Below, piece after piece: positions 49,046 to 61,102 of a DNA stretch of 64,000 bases. The notes under the pieces were generated by a model. That model saw nothing but the letters and a program-made list of their open reading frames with translations. It was not told the origin of the DNA and made no database searches. Each line of letters starts with the position of its first letter. Position 1 is the stretch's first letter. The position numbers and the translations under genes were made by a program. The stretch comes from Welwitschia mirabilis (taxonomy: Eukaryota > Gnetophyta > Gnetopsida > Welwitschiales): the NCBI GenBank assembly GCA_051453625.1, contig JBOZIK010000001.1:122053466-122117465 (forward strand), given 5' to 3'.

Positions 49046-50500
49046 TAACATAGCAGAATCAAATAATTAACTAATATAGTGGATAATTATATTACTACAA
49101 AAAGCCATACTCTCAACATCCCATAGGCTACCCCTCAGGGGAACTATAGGATGATAGCTCACCTAATCTACAATACATCTTAATTTAAGAACATTTAGAA
49201 GAATTGATTGAAAATGTATATTAAAACTATGCAGTCATAATAAGGGATACACAATAAAAGTGTGTAATTCATAATATGAAACACACATTATGAAACACAC
49301 AATAAAATTATGTGATTCATGATTGAATGATTGGTTGACCCATAAGAAGAATCCACACCTACATATCTTTATCTAGAGGAACTCAAACCACACGTACTTC
49401 TACTTTGGACACTATTTTCGTTACCACCAATACACATAGTTGTAATGGTAGATCCAGATGGTCTGTATCAGTAGGCAAATGAGCTAATGAAAAGCTAGAG
49501 TTAATGAATAAAAAAATTCATATAAACTCATAGAAACATTGTATAATGTATATACGTACAAAATATAGGAAAATAGCTAGTTAAGTTCTTCATGGAGCTC
49601 CAGTCCAACCATCCATCAGCCACTACTATGTGGTCATGATCGCATAAGAGTCATAAATAAGCCACTTGACTATACATGGATTATGTAAATCGATCTCGTA
49701 GCATCACTATCTAGGCATGTCCTCCACTAGACTATTGCATAACTCCTCATCATGCAGATCATCCATGTAAATCATACCATCATCGATATATTTATATGCA
49801 ATTGCCTCCTTCTTGAGGCCTAGGTGCCACTGGGAAAAACATAACCTATCAATCATGTAGTTAATCTTCCATTAATCATCCATTCATATGCCTTCCTTGA
49901 AGGCTGGGACATGCTACATTGCTTCTTTTATAATTAACCATGTTGAATATATATAGACAGATAATGTCTACTAGATGAAAAATGAGAAATACCAAATCTA
50001 TATACTCATATGCTAGTAAATCAAGATTATGATCAATCATAATCTAGTAGAGATGATTATCAACCAACGACACAAACAAGTATCTAAAACACAATCAATA
50101 TATGTATCATTTCCATAAATGTAATACATTACATCATAAGACAATTTTATTACTTAAAATGATCTTAGTTATCATGATTATATCATCATCATAGTCATCA
50201 TTAAGCCATCACATGTCTTATTAGATCACCTGATCCATGTTATCAATAGTAATCAGGCTGATATTAGACTTATAGTCTAGTAGACATCATTATTATAGGT
50301 TAAGCATTTTTCTAAATTAGGATAAGTTCTATTTAACAATTATTCTCATCAATTACCATTCCCACTGCCTCATTCAGCACATCTATGGGTTATTGTCATT
50401 GTATCATAATCAATGACAAATAAGGATAATTACTTATTACATTTTGTCACACATGAGGTTATTATTAGGTCTTAATATGCTTTCGTTGCATACTTTGATT
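49046..50500. other. Unassigned DNA with higher G+C patch
   Basis: The part at 49370-49920 is richer in G+C and CpG than its surroundings. On the minus strand an open segment near 49710-49832 reads KKEAIAYKYIDDGMIYMDDL followed by HDEELCNSLVEDM, which looks protein-like, but I do not recognise a family. It could be an exon remnant or an unknown transposon gene. Confidence 0.3.
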
Positions 50501-50501
50501 C

Positions 50502-50775
50502 TTAAATTAATTTAATCGTGAATATAACATTATATAGGTTAAGACCAATACTTAATAATCAAGATAGTACCTTAGTATTGTTTACAATAATTATATCATA
50601 TAGGAAATGAGAACATCAAAGTTTATTAATCATTATCTTAGATTAATTTAATTGTGAATATAACATTCTATAGGTTATAGGACCAATACTCAATAATCAA
50701 GATAGTACCTTAGTATTTTTTACTATCATTATATCATATAGGACATTAGAACATCAAAGTTTATTAATCATTATT
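50502..50775. repeat. 136-bp tandem duplication
   Basis: Units 50502-50637 and 50638-50775 share AATCAAGATAGTACCTTAGT and AACATCAAAGTTTATTAATC in register, with a period of 136. They differ at roughly one base in ten. Confidence 0.85.
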
Positions 50776-51002
50776 TGTCATCAAGGTTTGAGTGGATTAA
50801 ATTTGATATCCCATTCTATGTGGTTCTAAAAAAGGTGGGTTTAGCAACTATAATTTCATTTCTATTTAATTTGCATACCTTCACTATTACCATTGTTAGT
50901 CCTTTAGCCTATATTATTTAGTAATCATGTTGTTATAGTAGTACTTATAAAATCATATCATTGTATCATCCTTAGTTTAGGTCATTGTTTACTGATGATG
51001 CT

Positions 51003-51401
51003 TTAGGTATTGGTTCATTGTTAATTATAATCTAACAATAATCTTTACAACAGTTATTTTACATCGACAAGATTAGAAAGACTAAAAATGTTATAACTAC
51101 TTATGTATCCCCATACATGTTTTTATTAGAGATATGCCATACTTGTAATGTCCAAATATATCATTATCCTATACTATTATCACCAATTATATGGGGTTCA
51201 TCTTAGGTATTGGTTCATTATTAATTATAATCTAATAATAATCTTTACAATAGTTATTTTACATGGACAAGATTAGAAAGACTAAAAATGTTATAACTAC
51301 TAATGTATCACCATACATGTTTTTATTAGAGATATGCCATAGTTGTAATGTCCAAATATATCATTATCCTATACTATTATCACTAATTATATAGGGCTCA
51401 T
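51003..51401. repeat. 200-bp tandem duplication
   Basis: Units 51003-51202 and 51203-51401 are about 95% identical by eye (about ten differences). They lie about 230 bases from the 136-bp duplication, so two tandem duplications occur within 0.9 kb. Confidence 0.9.
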
Positions 51402-52600
51402 TAGTTAGAGATTTATGAATCAAGGTTATTCATTATTTAACTAACTATATTAGTTATGTAGGCTTATCATAATTAGAGGTTTACTTCACTTAAATATGAA
51501 GGCTGACTATTGGGTATTAAAACTCTACTTATTATGTTAAAACCCAACTTATTTGTGTGTTTACTATCATTGTTTCCCTTTATCACTTATATTTTATGAT
51601 TTGCCTTTGACATTTCATATTTCCTAATTTATCATTATCAATTTAATTATTCACCTTTACCTCAGCTCCTTAAATACTTGGTTATTTACTTTTCTTTCTT
51701 AATTAAATGATAGGTAATCAGTATCATAATGTAGTTTTCTGAAGTGTACACTAGTTTAATCTTTATTTTACAAAGATAGAAGTCCGATTGACTATGCAAG
51801 GGAAAGAAAGCGATAATGTTAGATTGTAAGTATGGCAATAACATTTAATATGATGCACAGATTTTTCTTGTATGTACATGATTTCCTTATTTTAATTTCA
51901 TAGACTCTAAATATATCCATTAAGTGTGAAGAAGGCTAAAATGCTATTAACAATACATTTACTTACTATACCATTAAACCTATTTAGGATGTGGAACCAA
52001 CAAAAGAATCACATGTTAAATATATAGTATTATTTCCATCATAGGTTTTTAGATGATATTTAACAATACCATATTATTCATGTTTCCTACTCCCCATCTT
52101 ACCAATCTTTAACTTTAGCCATCTAACTATTTCCCTTGTTCTAGATTATTGTTAGCCTTATGGGGCTTACCTTATCTTATGTTAATATTTAGTGTTGTAA
52201 TTTAAACATATGTAATTTCTATTCTTAAAAGCATCTAATCTATGTCACAATAATTATAATTTGTTTATTAGCCTTCCTTCCATCATTATTATCCATTTGT
52301 ATAGGTTGTGTTTAACCTATTTTTAAATGAGCCCCTATCTATTAAATATTTATTATTGGACATTTTCCTTAACAAATTATAGTATTGCAAAAGAGACATC
52401 GGCTTTCAAATAGTAAATAAAAGAGTTGTATCTTAGTTTGACAATAGTATTAAGCATACAATATAAGCATATGCCCTCCTTTTGTGAATTAGCTTATGAG
52501 TTCTACATTTGATACAATCTACCTTGTATCATGTTTATATTTATTTATGTATATGTCTTTGTGCATATACATGCATTATTTCATGCACAAAATTAGTTTC
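51402..52600. other. No feature recognised
   Basis: AT-rich, no ORF, domain or repeat pair could be supported. Confidence 0.4.
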
Positions 52601-52609
52601 TCTTTTGAA

Positions 52610-52676
52610 GGAGGCAAAGGGGCTTGAACTTATAACCTTCCATTTGAGGGCTTAACAAATTTACCACATCACTAAG
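52610..52676 (-). mobile_element. tRNA-like SINE head
   Basis: Read on the minus strand, CTTAGTGATGTGGTAAATTT resembles a pol III box A, and GTTCAAGCCCC about 30 bases later resembles box B. The whole segment is close to tRNA length and is followed by non-tRNA sequence. This is the structure of plant tRNA-derived SINEs. The 3' end of the element was not defined, and a decayed tRNA gene is the alternative. Confidence 0.5.
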
Positions 52677-52939
52677 AAACTAAACATGTGATTTACCCTT
52701 CCAGCATAACGTTATATATTCTTTTGCATACTTAAAGTAACAACTATTTGTTTCAAAAACACTTTCATGCATTTCAAGGAAGTTCATTGAAAAACTCTGG
52801 GTTTCTATATTCATTTCACAATTATTAATTATTATTATTATTACTATTTTACTTTTTTTTGGTGCCCCAAGAAGGCCTTTTGCCTCCCTTCCTTTCAAAA
52901 TATTTAAAAAATATTTTATTGCATATTGGCCAAGTGTCC

Positions 52940-53830
52940 AACATGCAGTAGCCTTGAATGAGGGTCACTTGCTTCCTCGACTTGAATCAAACATGGACAT
53001 GCAAATGCTAAGAAAGATTTCTCTGCAAAATCCAATGCCACCCAAAAAAAAATCCTTTCTTCCCTTGCTTACAGTGTCAGAAATGCCTCTCAACAAAGAT
53101 ACAGTGCTTCATAGAAATGAGGTTGTCGTCCTTCCAGTTCGCTTTTTGCGTTTTGTGTTTATTTTTTTCTTGATGCAGGTTGAGACATTTTTTTAGCAGT
53201 GTTTTCATGGCGTTTTTCTTCTTACTGCTGAATTGGCCACTTTGTGCTCGCTCAAGGTGTCGAGGATGCCTCTCTCGGCATTATCACAATACCAACGGCT
53301 CCCAAATGCAGTCATTCGAGCTTGCTGCCAACTGTTGCCGGCAGAAACGGCGGCCCAGGGTTTCAGCACACGGACTTTTCTCTTTTTTCTTTAGTTTCCT
53401 TCGAGTTTCTACCATCGTTACAGTTTTTCTTCATTTATTTGCAGGTTACGGCACTACCGTTTTTCTTCATTTATTTGTAGGTTTAACGTTTTCCTTCTCA
53501 ACTATTTTCTGAAACTCTTCAAGCAAATGATTTTCGAGCACATAAACAACGATATAAAACAATAGCATTTAAAGAAATTGAAGAAACATGTGGCAGTTTT
53601 TGCATAAGGGAACTACAACCAAAGACATCCACTGACATAGTAGGTTCGGGAATCCTTTATTTCATGGAACTGAGTACCTGTGCCCTATGAGCATTCCGCA
53701 CTCTATAACTATTGCTCATTTAAACAAAGGCGGATTTACAGAGTTATATCAAAGCAACATTTACTATGAAGTTGAGTTTCAAGAATGCTCTCCGTGATCA
53801 ATGTATGAAACCAATAAATTCATGAGTCTT
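52940..53830. other. CpG-retaining, gene-like island; product unknown
   Basis: About 20 CpGs lie in 53121-53540, far above the rest of the window. The plus strand has several short open frames (52954-53196, 53180-53512, 53244-53480) with ATG starts, pyrimidine-rich stretches ending in GCAG or TACAG, and a minus-strand open frame of about 50 codons. None resembles a known protein to me. Composition suggests unmethylated single-copy DNA such as a promoter, first exon or gene remnant. Direction is not resolved. Confidence 0.4.
53423..53483 (+). repeat. 25-bp direct repeat, 36-bp period
   Basis: GTTTTTCTTCATTTATTTGC followed by AGGTT at 53423-53447 recurs with one change at 53459-53483. Each copy looks like a pyrimidine tract plus 3' splice acceptor. 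Confidence 0.75.
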
Positions 53831-53938
53831 GGATTTGCAAAAATATGATAGGGTTTGCTTTCATGCAAATCAAATGGACAAAGCAAAGATCCTATATATG
53901 TTATATATTTTATGCAACATATTGCACTCTGTACTGCA

Positions 53939-53949
53939 CTCTCTCTCTT

Positions 53950-53981
<32 letters not shown>

Positions 53982-54000
53982 GATATATATATATATAGAT
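53939..54000. repeat. Compound (CT)n(TA)n microsatellite
   Basis: A CT run with one interruption passes into TA runs interrupted by GA at 53981 and near 53998. The ORF 53829-54014 runs through it and is not a gene. Confidence 0.9.
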
Positions 54001-54580
54001 ATTATATCTTATAATCTATCTCATACAATGATATTCTGTATAATATGTCAATATAGAGGATTATAACATGTGGTATTTCATTAATGATATTACTTAAGAA
54101 ATTCTATTTCCTTGTTGTTTTAAAGCTATTTAACTAATTTTTGTTAGAAACAATGAAAATGCTATATTTTGTAGCACATAGTATTTGTTTTTTTAAAAAT
54201 TTAAAACAACATCTACTTCCTTTCGTAGTGCTTCTTATCATATTTAAAATAATATTCCATATTTTAACTGTTTCAGGACCTGTTTTGCTTTTTCTTGAAA
54301 CTTGGGTTCTAGTAACACTACTGATTGCACAAATATGAAGGCAATTTAAAAGGACACTTAACCTCGGGTTTACTAATTATTGGACGTACTCCAAAAATGT
54401 GAATTAAACTACAATAAGGAAAGTTGAAGCCATCAAAGAATGTTTTCTTATGATTTGAAAATTCATAACGACATTCCTTTCATAAGCATAACTAATAAAA
54501 TAAACTTAATTATTTAACTTTTTCTACAACTAAATTATCAATAAATGCCCTTTTTAAATCACTTTTAAGGTTAATTCAAA
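54001..54580. other. No feature recognised
   Basis: AT-rich sequence. The ORF at 54141-54338 is hydrophobic filler without known motif. Confidence 0.4.
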
Positions 54581-56160
54581 CAAAAGGAGAGCTTTGAACT
54601 TATCTCTCAAAAAGCACAAGAAATCACCATCCCTTCTTCTCCTTTACAACACCTTCCTGCCATCCTTTCCTTCCTGGTATCACCAGGCCTTCCAAATCAA
54701 ATTGTCTAACTACAATTTCATCATCATTCAAATGTTTACCCCTTTCTCTTTTTAAAGGTTATCTTTCAGTATTGCCACTTGTGAATTTTGAGTCATAGAA
54801 AGGGACATCTCCTCCATTCCAAGTGCTACATCATTTAATATGTGGCCACCTCATCATTAATAACATGTGACATTTGTCTCAATATTTAATAGTATTAGCA
54901 ATTAACACCTTAAATCTATCCTTAATAACATTTGACGTTTGACAACTGCCACCTCAATATTTGATACCCTTAACATGTTTTACTTTCATGGATAATTACT
55001 ACATTAAAATTAACAAATTTCAACACATTCTCATAATATGTATTACCTTTATTTTAAACTAATTCTATTTTTAATATCATCTAAGGAAATGTCACATTAC
55101 TAATATAATTCACATCTATTGACATTATGTATATTTATATATATTTATGTTAAGGGATCTCATTTAATTCCATAATTATCCAATAATTCACACAATACAA
55201 CATAATCAAACATTATAATTCCATTAATATAAATTAATAATAACTAACATTTATTTCACATAACACTTATAGGTTAATTTCTATATATCCTCAATACTTT
55301 ATTCTTATTTAAAATATTATATTATATTATCTAATACTTTATTTTCAAACCACCTAATACTAATATCTAATAAATCTAATAAAACTTTACTTCATATGAT
55401 ATTTANNNNNNNNNNNNNNNNNNNNNNNNNNNNNNNNNNNNNNNNNNNNNNNNNNNNNNNNNNNNNNNNNNNNNNNNNNNNNNNNNNNNNNNNNNNNNNN
55501 NNNNNCTATTCTACTTAATATTATTATCATCTAATATTACATATAACATTTACATTACACCTTACATTAATTAAAATTTACAACCTTATCAAAATATTTA
55601 GCCATAAAAAAATCTATAATTTTTACTAATATTTAATAATCTTAATGGTGTAAAGCATATTCTATGAAACCTCATTTTAATTACTAAATCATAGTATCTT
55701 TTTATCTTTAATATTATCATGATAACATAACTGCATTATGGCTATTCCTTAATCTTCTTTAAAGAAATGATTAATGACAATGTTATTTACATACTTTATT
55801 TAGTAGGAATGTCTACATTTATAAATCATTTATACTTGCCTGTTATATCTTGTTAATCATTAAGGCATAATCTATTAACATTAATACTCTACATGATCAA
55901 CTATACATTTGACAGTGATCACATTAAGTCGTATTTTAAACATATTAATCTTTATCAATCATCTAACATATTAACATAATTTAAAATTAAGACATATTAC
56001 TTTAACTACTCCATTAACACAAAATATAAACTAATTATTTTCACTAATATGCATTATGATTCTAATGATATTTTAACCTTTATTTAATCAAATGAACTAA
56101 GAATCCAAATACAACACAAACTTGCGCAGCCAAGCACGTGATGAAAGCACGGGTATTACA
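54580..56160 (-). repeat. Probable gypsy LTR, minus strand, with gap
   Basis: The right end GCACGGGTATTACA reads TGTAATACCCGTGC on the minus strand, a common start of gypsy LTRs. The left part (54600-54960) has a GC-richer leader and two partly repeated blocks containing CCACCTCA and AATATTT near 54840-54955. The centre is extremely AT-rich and interrupted by 100 N (55406-55505). No second LTR was found, so it may be a solo LTR. The left boundary is a guess. Confidence 0.35.
55406..55505. other. Assembly gap, 100 N
   Basis: Default-size gap. The flanks are both AT-rich and show no clear overlap. Confidence 1.
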
Positions 56161-56364
56161 TATACCATATTGTATTATAAGCATTACTTTATTCGAGAGA
56201 ATATTTAGGATGATATAACATACTTGGTTTTTGACTTCCATTGATGATCAAACAGTGAATCTTCGTACAAAGGCATATAAACCTACACATCATAGGTTAT
56301 TTTCCAAGAATATATGATTTTTAGTAGCTACTCTAGGGGAGGGCTTATTAGAGATATATAACAT

Positions 56365-56750
56365 TGCTAATTTATTGGTGCTTAATTGAGTTATATAGTT
56401 AGACATAAGTTTAATGGCTTTAGTGTACTAAAGTCACAAGTCAATTACTTACTAGTTATGAGTTTCTTATGTGGGAGAAACATATATTCATAAAGTTATC
56501 TTATGTTATGTTTGAGATTAATCTTAGCTAATGATAAATTTATAACCTAGTTCTACTAGAGTTATACTAGTATATTTTTTATTTATAAGGTTATCTAGGT
56601 TGTATTCCTAGGATATTCCTATATAAAACCTTTAGGGGTTGCACATGTATTCCTTCAATTTAAAGACCAAATATAGTAATATAAAATATATAGCTTCTTG
56701 TACATATCTTTATTCTTCTTACTTTGGTGTTATAACGTACTAATAATAAT
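56365..56750 (+). repeat. Copia LTR (5' or solo) of about 385 bp
   Basis: Starts TGCTAATTTATTGG and contains CCTATATAAAACC, a TATA-box-like core, followed by GGGGTTGCACATGTATTC. It ends beside a primer site near 56750. The overall pattern is typical of short plant copia LTRs. No partner LTR or gag could be recognised downstream. Confidence 0.65.
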
Positions 56751-56753
56751 AAG

Positions 56754-56764
56754 TGGTATTAGAG
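56754..56764 (+). promoter_or_regulatory. Primer binding site (initiator Met-tRNA type)
   Basis: TGGTATTAGAG differs from TGGTATCAGAG by one transition. It is the best-kept primer site in the window and shows that the LTR to its left is a 5' LTR. Confidence 0.8.
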
Positions 56765-57598
56765 TTATGCTATTTATAACACTTATAGCATCAAACCTAT
56801 TACATAAGAAAGGATTAATGACATCAAAATTAAGTTGTGATTGACTATTGAAATTTATTTACCTTTTTTGAACTTAAATCTCTTTCCAACTATCATTTTT
56901 ATTAGATTAGTGTAAATGAAATCCTTGTAGATTGACATTTAAATTGATAACCTGAGAATTCAAAGAATAATTATTAGATGCCCTATAAAAAAATGATTCT
57001 CACCTCTTTATTTTTCTTTTAAAGTTAAGGAAGGGTTTATACTATTAGATAAAAAAGGATTCAATTCCAATTAGAGGTTGAAGGACAATGAATTAAATGT
57101 TAAATAAGAATAATTTCATTATTAATTTATTTTTCCCTCTTTTGGTATGAAATTTTTGTTTCTCCCAAGACTTTTTTGCATTTAATGATAAATAATCATA
57201 CATCATATGGTACTCCTAATGACAATAGTAATAACATCTTGTGTAAGTTTTTAAACATAAGTTTTCTTATCTACTCTAAGTTTCAATTCTTTATTTCTAT
57301 GCTCACGTTAATCCCTACAAAGTAACATGTGTTAAGAATGTTATTAGGTAAAAGAGATTTTGATTTTACAATCAAATTAATACTAGCAATAATGTTTGAC
57401 TTTACCATTTAAAAACAAGAAAATTATTTTCTAATTTAAGTAAGCATGAAATTTTACTAAATTCAAGTAAACTTAGATCAAAATTTGATATCCATTTGTG
57501 AGTGCTAAGGAAAATATAGTAATAATCAAAGGCTCCAATATCTAAGGTAGTAGTTACTTTAAATGAATATAAAAGATTTACCAATATATATAATTTTG
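56765..57598. other. No feature recognised
   Basis: Probably decayed interior of the preceding copia element, but no domain can be read. The ORF at 57402-57584 is not recognised. Confidence 0.4.
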
Positions 57599-57603
57599 AA
57601 AAA

Positions 57604-57996
57604 TGTTAGAAAATGTAGCAAAGTAAAAGCAAAATGCAAACATCAACACACTAGATTTATGTGGGAAACACTAATGCGGGGAAAACCCATGGAGGCCATG
57701 AAGATCTCTTTATTAGAATGAAGAAAAGGGCAAGGATACAAGCTGTTCTCAATAGTCAATCTAATAACTCTTGACTCCTGCACACCTCATGACATTCCAT
57801 GCCTCTACTCTTCTTATATAGATTTTCTTTTAAGGTAGAAACCCTAACCCTAACTTCTAGAACTTCTAGATGACTCCATTAGACTGCCCTTCTTTTTTAA
57901 TATTAAATTACAATAAGAAGGGTACTATGTAATAATATATAAAGTCACACTAAAAAGTAATAAATAACATCAAGATATTTGACTTCACTTCCAACA
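57604..57996 (-). repeat. Copia-J left (3') LTR
   Basis: Begins TGTTAGAAAATG and ends TTCCAACA, followed by CTCCCTCTTAGAG, whose complement is the purine tract of the element. It differs from the right LTR at well over one base in ten by eye. Confidence 0.9.
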
Positions 57997-58422
57997 ATTC
58001 TCCCTCTTAGAGATAAATCTAATAAGCCAACAAGCAAACAAGAGAGATTCATTGCTTCAAATGCCCTTTGATCACGTCATTGCAACTCTAAGATTTTCTT
58101 TGCAAAAGTTACTCTTGTCTATTACCACTACATTTGTGAGTGCATCAACAAAATTTACCTTATTATTTATTTTATATACATCCACCAGCTTGTTTTCAAT
58201 AATTTCTCTTACAAAATGAAATCAGATGTCAATGTGTTTTGTCTTTACATGAAATGTTGGATTCTTTGCCAAGTGTATGGCGCTTTAACTATCACAAAAC
58301 ACATAATGCTTCTTCTGTTTTAACCCAAGGGAACCAAGAAACCTTCACAACCAAATCATTTCTTTACAAGCTTCTGTGAGAGCCACATATTCCGCCTTTG
58401 TAGTGGACAAAGTCACTATTGG
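57997..58422 (-). pseudogene. Copia-J RNase H, C-terminal part (contig left of gap)
   Basis: Minus-strand reading gives LSTTKAEYVALTEACKEMIW, then SAIHLAKNPTFHVKTKHIDI near 58215-58275 and FHFVRE, the classical copia RNase H end. This part runs into the LTR in the normal way. The first half duplicates 58523-58667 across the gap. Confidence 0.85.
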
Positions 58423-58522
58423 NNNNNNNNNNNNNNNNNNNNNNNNNNNNNNNNNNNNNNNNNNNNNNNNNNNNNNNNNNNNNNNNNNNNNNNNNNNNNN
58501 NNNNNNNNNNNNNNNNNNNNNN
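58423..58522. other. Assembly gap, 100 N, between overlapping contig ends
   Basis: 58277-58422 and 58523-58667 are alignable copies of the same segment with roughly 17 differences in 146 bases. The contig ends therefore overlap rather than miss sequence. Confidence 0.9.
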
Positions 58523-59990
58523 TGGCACTTTGACTATTATCAAACACATAATGCTTCTTATATTTTAACCTAAGGGAACCAAGAAACCTACACAACCAAA
58601 TCATTTCTTTATAAGCTTTTATAAGAGCCACATATTCCACCTCTGTAGCGGACAAAGTTACTATTGGTTAAAAATGTGATAGCCAACTAATTACACCTCC
58701 ACCAAAAGTAAAAGCATAACATGTGGTGAAATGTCTTCTATCCAAATTTGCTACAAAATTAGCATTTACAAAGCTTTGTAGGCTTAAATCTTCATTATCA
58801 AAATATAGATAATACACTTATGTACCCTTTAAATATCTAAGAATCCATTTTACATTAAGCCAATGATTCCAACCATAATTACTCATGTATTTACTAACTA
58901 CTCTAACTGCATAAGCAATATCAGGATGAGTACGTACCATAGTATACATGAGTGAGTCTCTCGCTAAGGCATATGGAACATTTCTCACCTTTGCAACATC
59001 TTCTTTTGAGCTTGGATAGTCCTTTTTAGACAACTGGAAGTGAGTAATTAAAGGAGTAATCATAGGCTATGCATCTTTCATGCTAAATTATTTAACCACT
59101 TTTTCAATATAGTTACTTTGGCTCAACTACAACTTCTTCTGCTTCCTATTTCTATGAATGCTCATTCCCAAAATCTTCTTTGCATGCCCCAAATCTTTTA
59201 TTGTAAAATTCTTACTCATTTCCACCTTTAAGCATTTTTTTCAACCTCATCATTTCCTACAATCAACATGTCATCTACATACAACAATAATATAACAAAT
59301 TTACTTGAGTTATTTCCAGAGAAATAAACACAATGATCAAGCTAACTTTTCTAGTATAATAATTCCTTCATGAATATATCAAACTTCTTATACCATTGTC
59401 TTGGGGCCTATTTCAAATCATAAAGACTTTTGTTTAAACAGAAAACAAAATTAGGGCATTTCTTATTTATAAATCCTTCAAGCTAATGCATATAAATCTC
59501 CTCCTTCAAATCACCATGTAAAAAGGTAGTTTTTATGTCTAACTGTTCTAATTCTAAATCCAACTAGGAAACTAAAGAAAGAATCATACAAATGGAAGAA
59601 TGCTTTACCATAGAAGAAAAGACCTCTGTAAAATCAATACCTCGCTTTTAGCAAAGCCTTTCACCATCAGCCTGGCCTTGTAATGTTTTTCTCCATTTGC
59701 TTCATTCTTTAACCTAAAAATCCACCTCTTATATAGGGCTTTATGCCCCTTAGGTAATTTCACCAAATCGCATGAATTATTTTGTTTTAAGGATTTCCCC
59801 TCATCCTCCATGGATGCCTTCCACTTTACAGCATCAGCATAAGAATGAGCTTCTCTAACTATTTCTGATTCTCCATAATCACTATAAAGAACATAATTAA
59901 ATGAAGAATAATATCTATTAGGTGGAAGTGAAATTCTAGTAGATCTCCTTACCCAATGAGACATATTCATAGGTTGTTCCTCCTCTACCT
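58523..59990 (-). pseudogene. Copia-J reverse transcriptase and RNase H (contig right of gap)
   Basis: RT starts with DEGKSLKQNNSCDLVKLPKG and RWIFRLKN near 59690-59820 (ORF 59605-59970 is this part). The active site YVDDM is intact at 59270-59281. VPYALARDSLMYTMVRTHPD and WILRYLKGT (ORF 58818-59063) form the RNase H connection. MSATEVEYVALIKAYKEMIW at the right side of the gap starts the catalytic helix region. Frames are interrupted in several places. Confidence 0.9.
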
Positions 59991-61100
59991 GTTATTCATC
60001 TGAAGAAATTTCATTATTATCTGAAATTCCAGTTTTAGAAGCCTCCTCTTCTTGCTTCTTCTCTTGCTTTTCATCTGATTCAGCCTTCACCTTAGAAGAC
60101 TAATGTGAGGAGACAGGATCGCTCTCTTCTTGATTCTTATCCTGCAAACTGTAAAACATTACATGTTCTCTAAACTTGACATCTTGTGACCTTGAAATCT
60201 GGTTGGTCTGACGATCCCATAGTCTATAGCCAAGGGAATCCTCTTCATAGCTAATAAATATGCATCATTTGGCCCTTCTTACAATCTAGTTTTATTTTTT
60301 TTTTTTGGATATGCATATAAGCTTCACACTCAAAAACTCTTAAATGTTGATAAAAAACATTTTTACATTTTCATAGGATTTTTGAAATACCATTGAGAGA
60401 GGAATGAGGTGATCTATTCATCAAATAAGTAGCTATCACCATTGCTTCTACTCAAAATGATTTGGACAAACTTGCACCTACAACCATCAATCTAGCTCAT
60501 TCTAGCAGTGTCCTATTACATCTTTCAAAAACCCTATTTTCTTATAGTATGCCTGGAGGGATATGAATGTGACAAATTCCCTTGCTATTATAAAAATCTA
60601 TAAAAGCCTTGGATGTATACTCCCTTCCACTATCAGTAAGTAAACATTTCAATCATAAACTTGTTTATGCTTCAACCCTTAAAAAAAATGTTTTAAATGT
60701 TCCTAGAACTTCATCTTTAGATTTTAATATGTACACCCAAACCTTTCGTATACAATCATCAATGAATATCACAAAATATAAAGAACTACCAAGAGAAATA
60801 AGACTCATAGACCCACAAACATCGGAATAGACTAATTCCAATTTATTTTTCTTTCTATTATCCAAGTTACTATGGAAATTAACTCTTCTAGCCTTTCTAA
60901 CAAAATAGTCTTTATAAAATTTTATAGGAGTATGATAAAATACAAGAATAAGCTATTGAAACTGCAATACCTTTAAACCAGAGTTGTTAATATGTCCAAG
61001 CCATCTATGCCAAACATCAACGTCCTCTATATCTAAAACTATAGCAACTACATAACAAGCATTTGCTTCTAATGTGTACATGCTACCCTCATTTTTGCCT
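59991..61100 (-). pseudogene. Copia-J integrase relic and linker
   Basis: LELVYSDVCGSMSLISLGSS (ORF 60665-60865) carries the first Asp of the integrase core (D.CGP.). TDSGREYTSKAF near 60610-60650 carries the second. RVFERCNRTLLEMARLM near 60500-60560 is the third motif with Glu kept. EAYMHIQKKK follows near 60285-60330. A Glu/Ser-rich linker lies near 59990-60160. The plus-strand ORF 60609-60830 is a shadow. Confidence 0.85.
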
Positions 61101-61102
61101 CA

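Noticed and set aside
53074-53274. Repeated 18-mer GTGTC....ATGCCTCTC in the CpG island
   Set aside because: The two copies differ at four of 18 positions. Too weak to call a repeat from two occurrences.
53180-53512. 110-residue ORF in the CpG island as a definite gene
   Set aside because: Overlaps another frame of similar length, has a duplicated splice-acceptor-like segment and no known motif. Recorded only as part of an island.
57835-57865. Telomere-like CCCTAACCCTAA
   Set aside because: Only two units. Present at the matching place in both Copia-J LTRs, so it is ordinary LTR sequence rather than an interstitial telomere.
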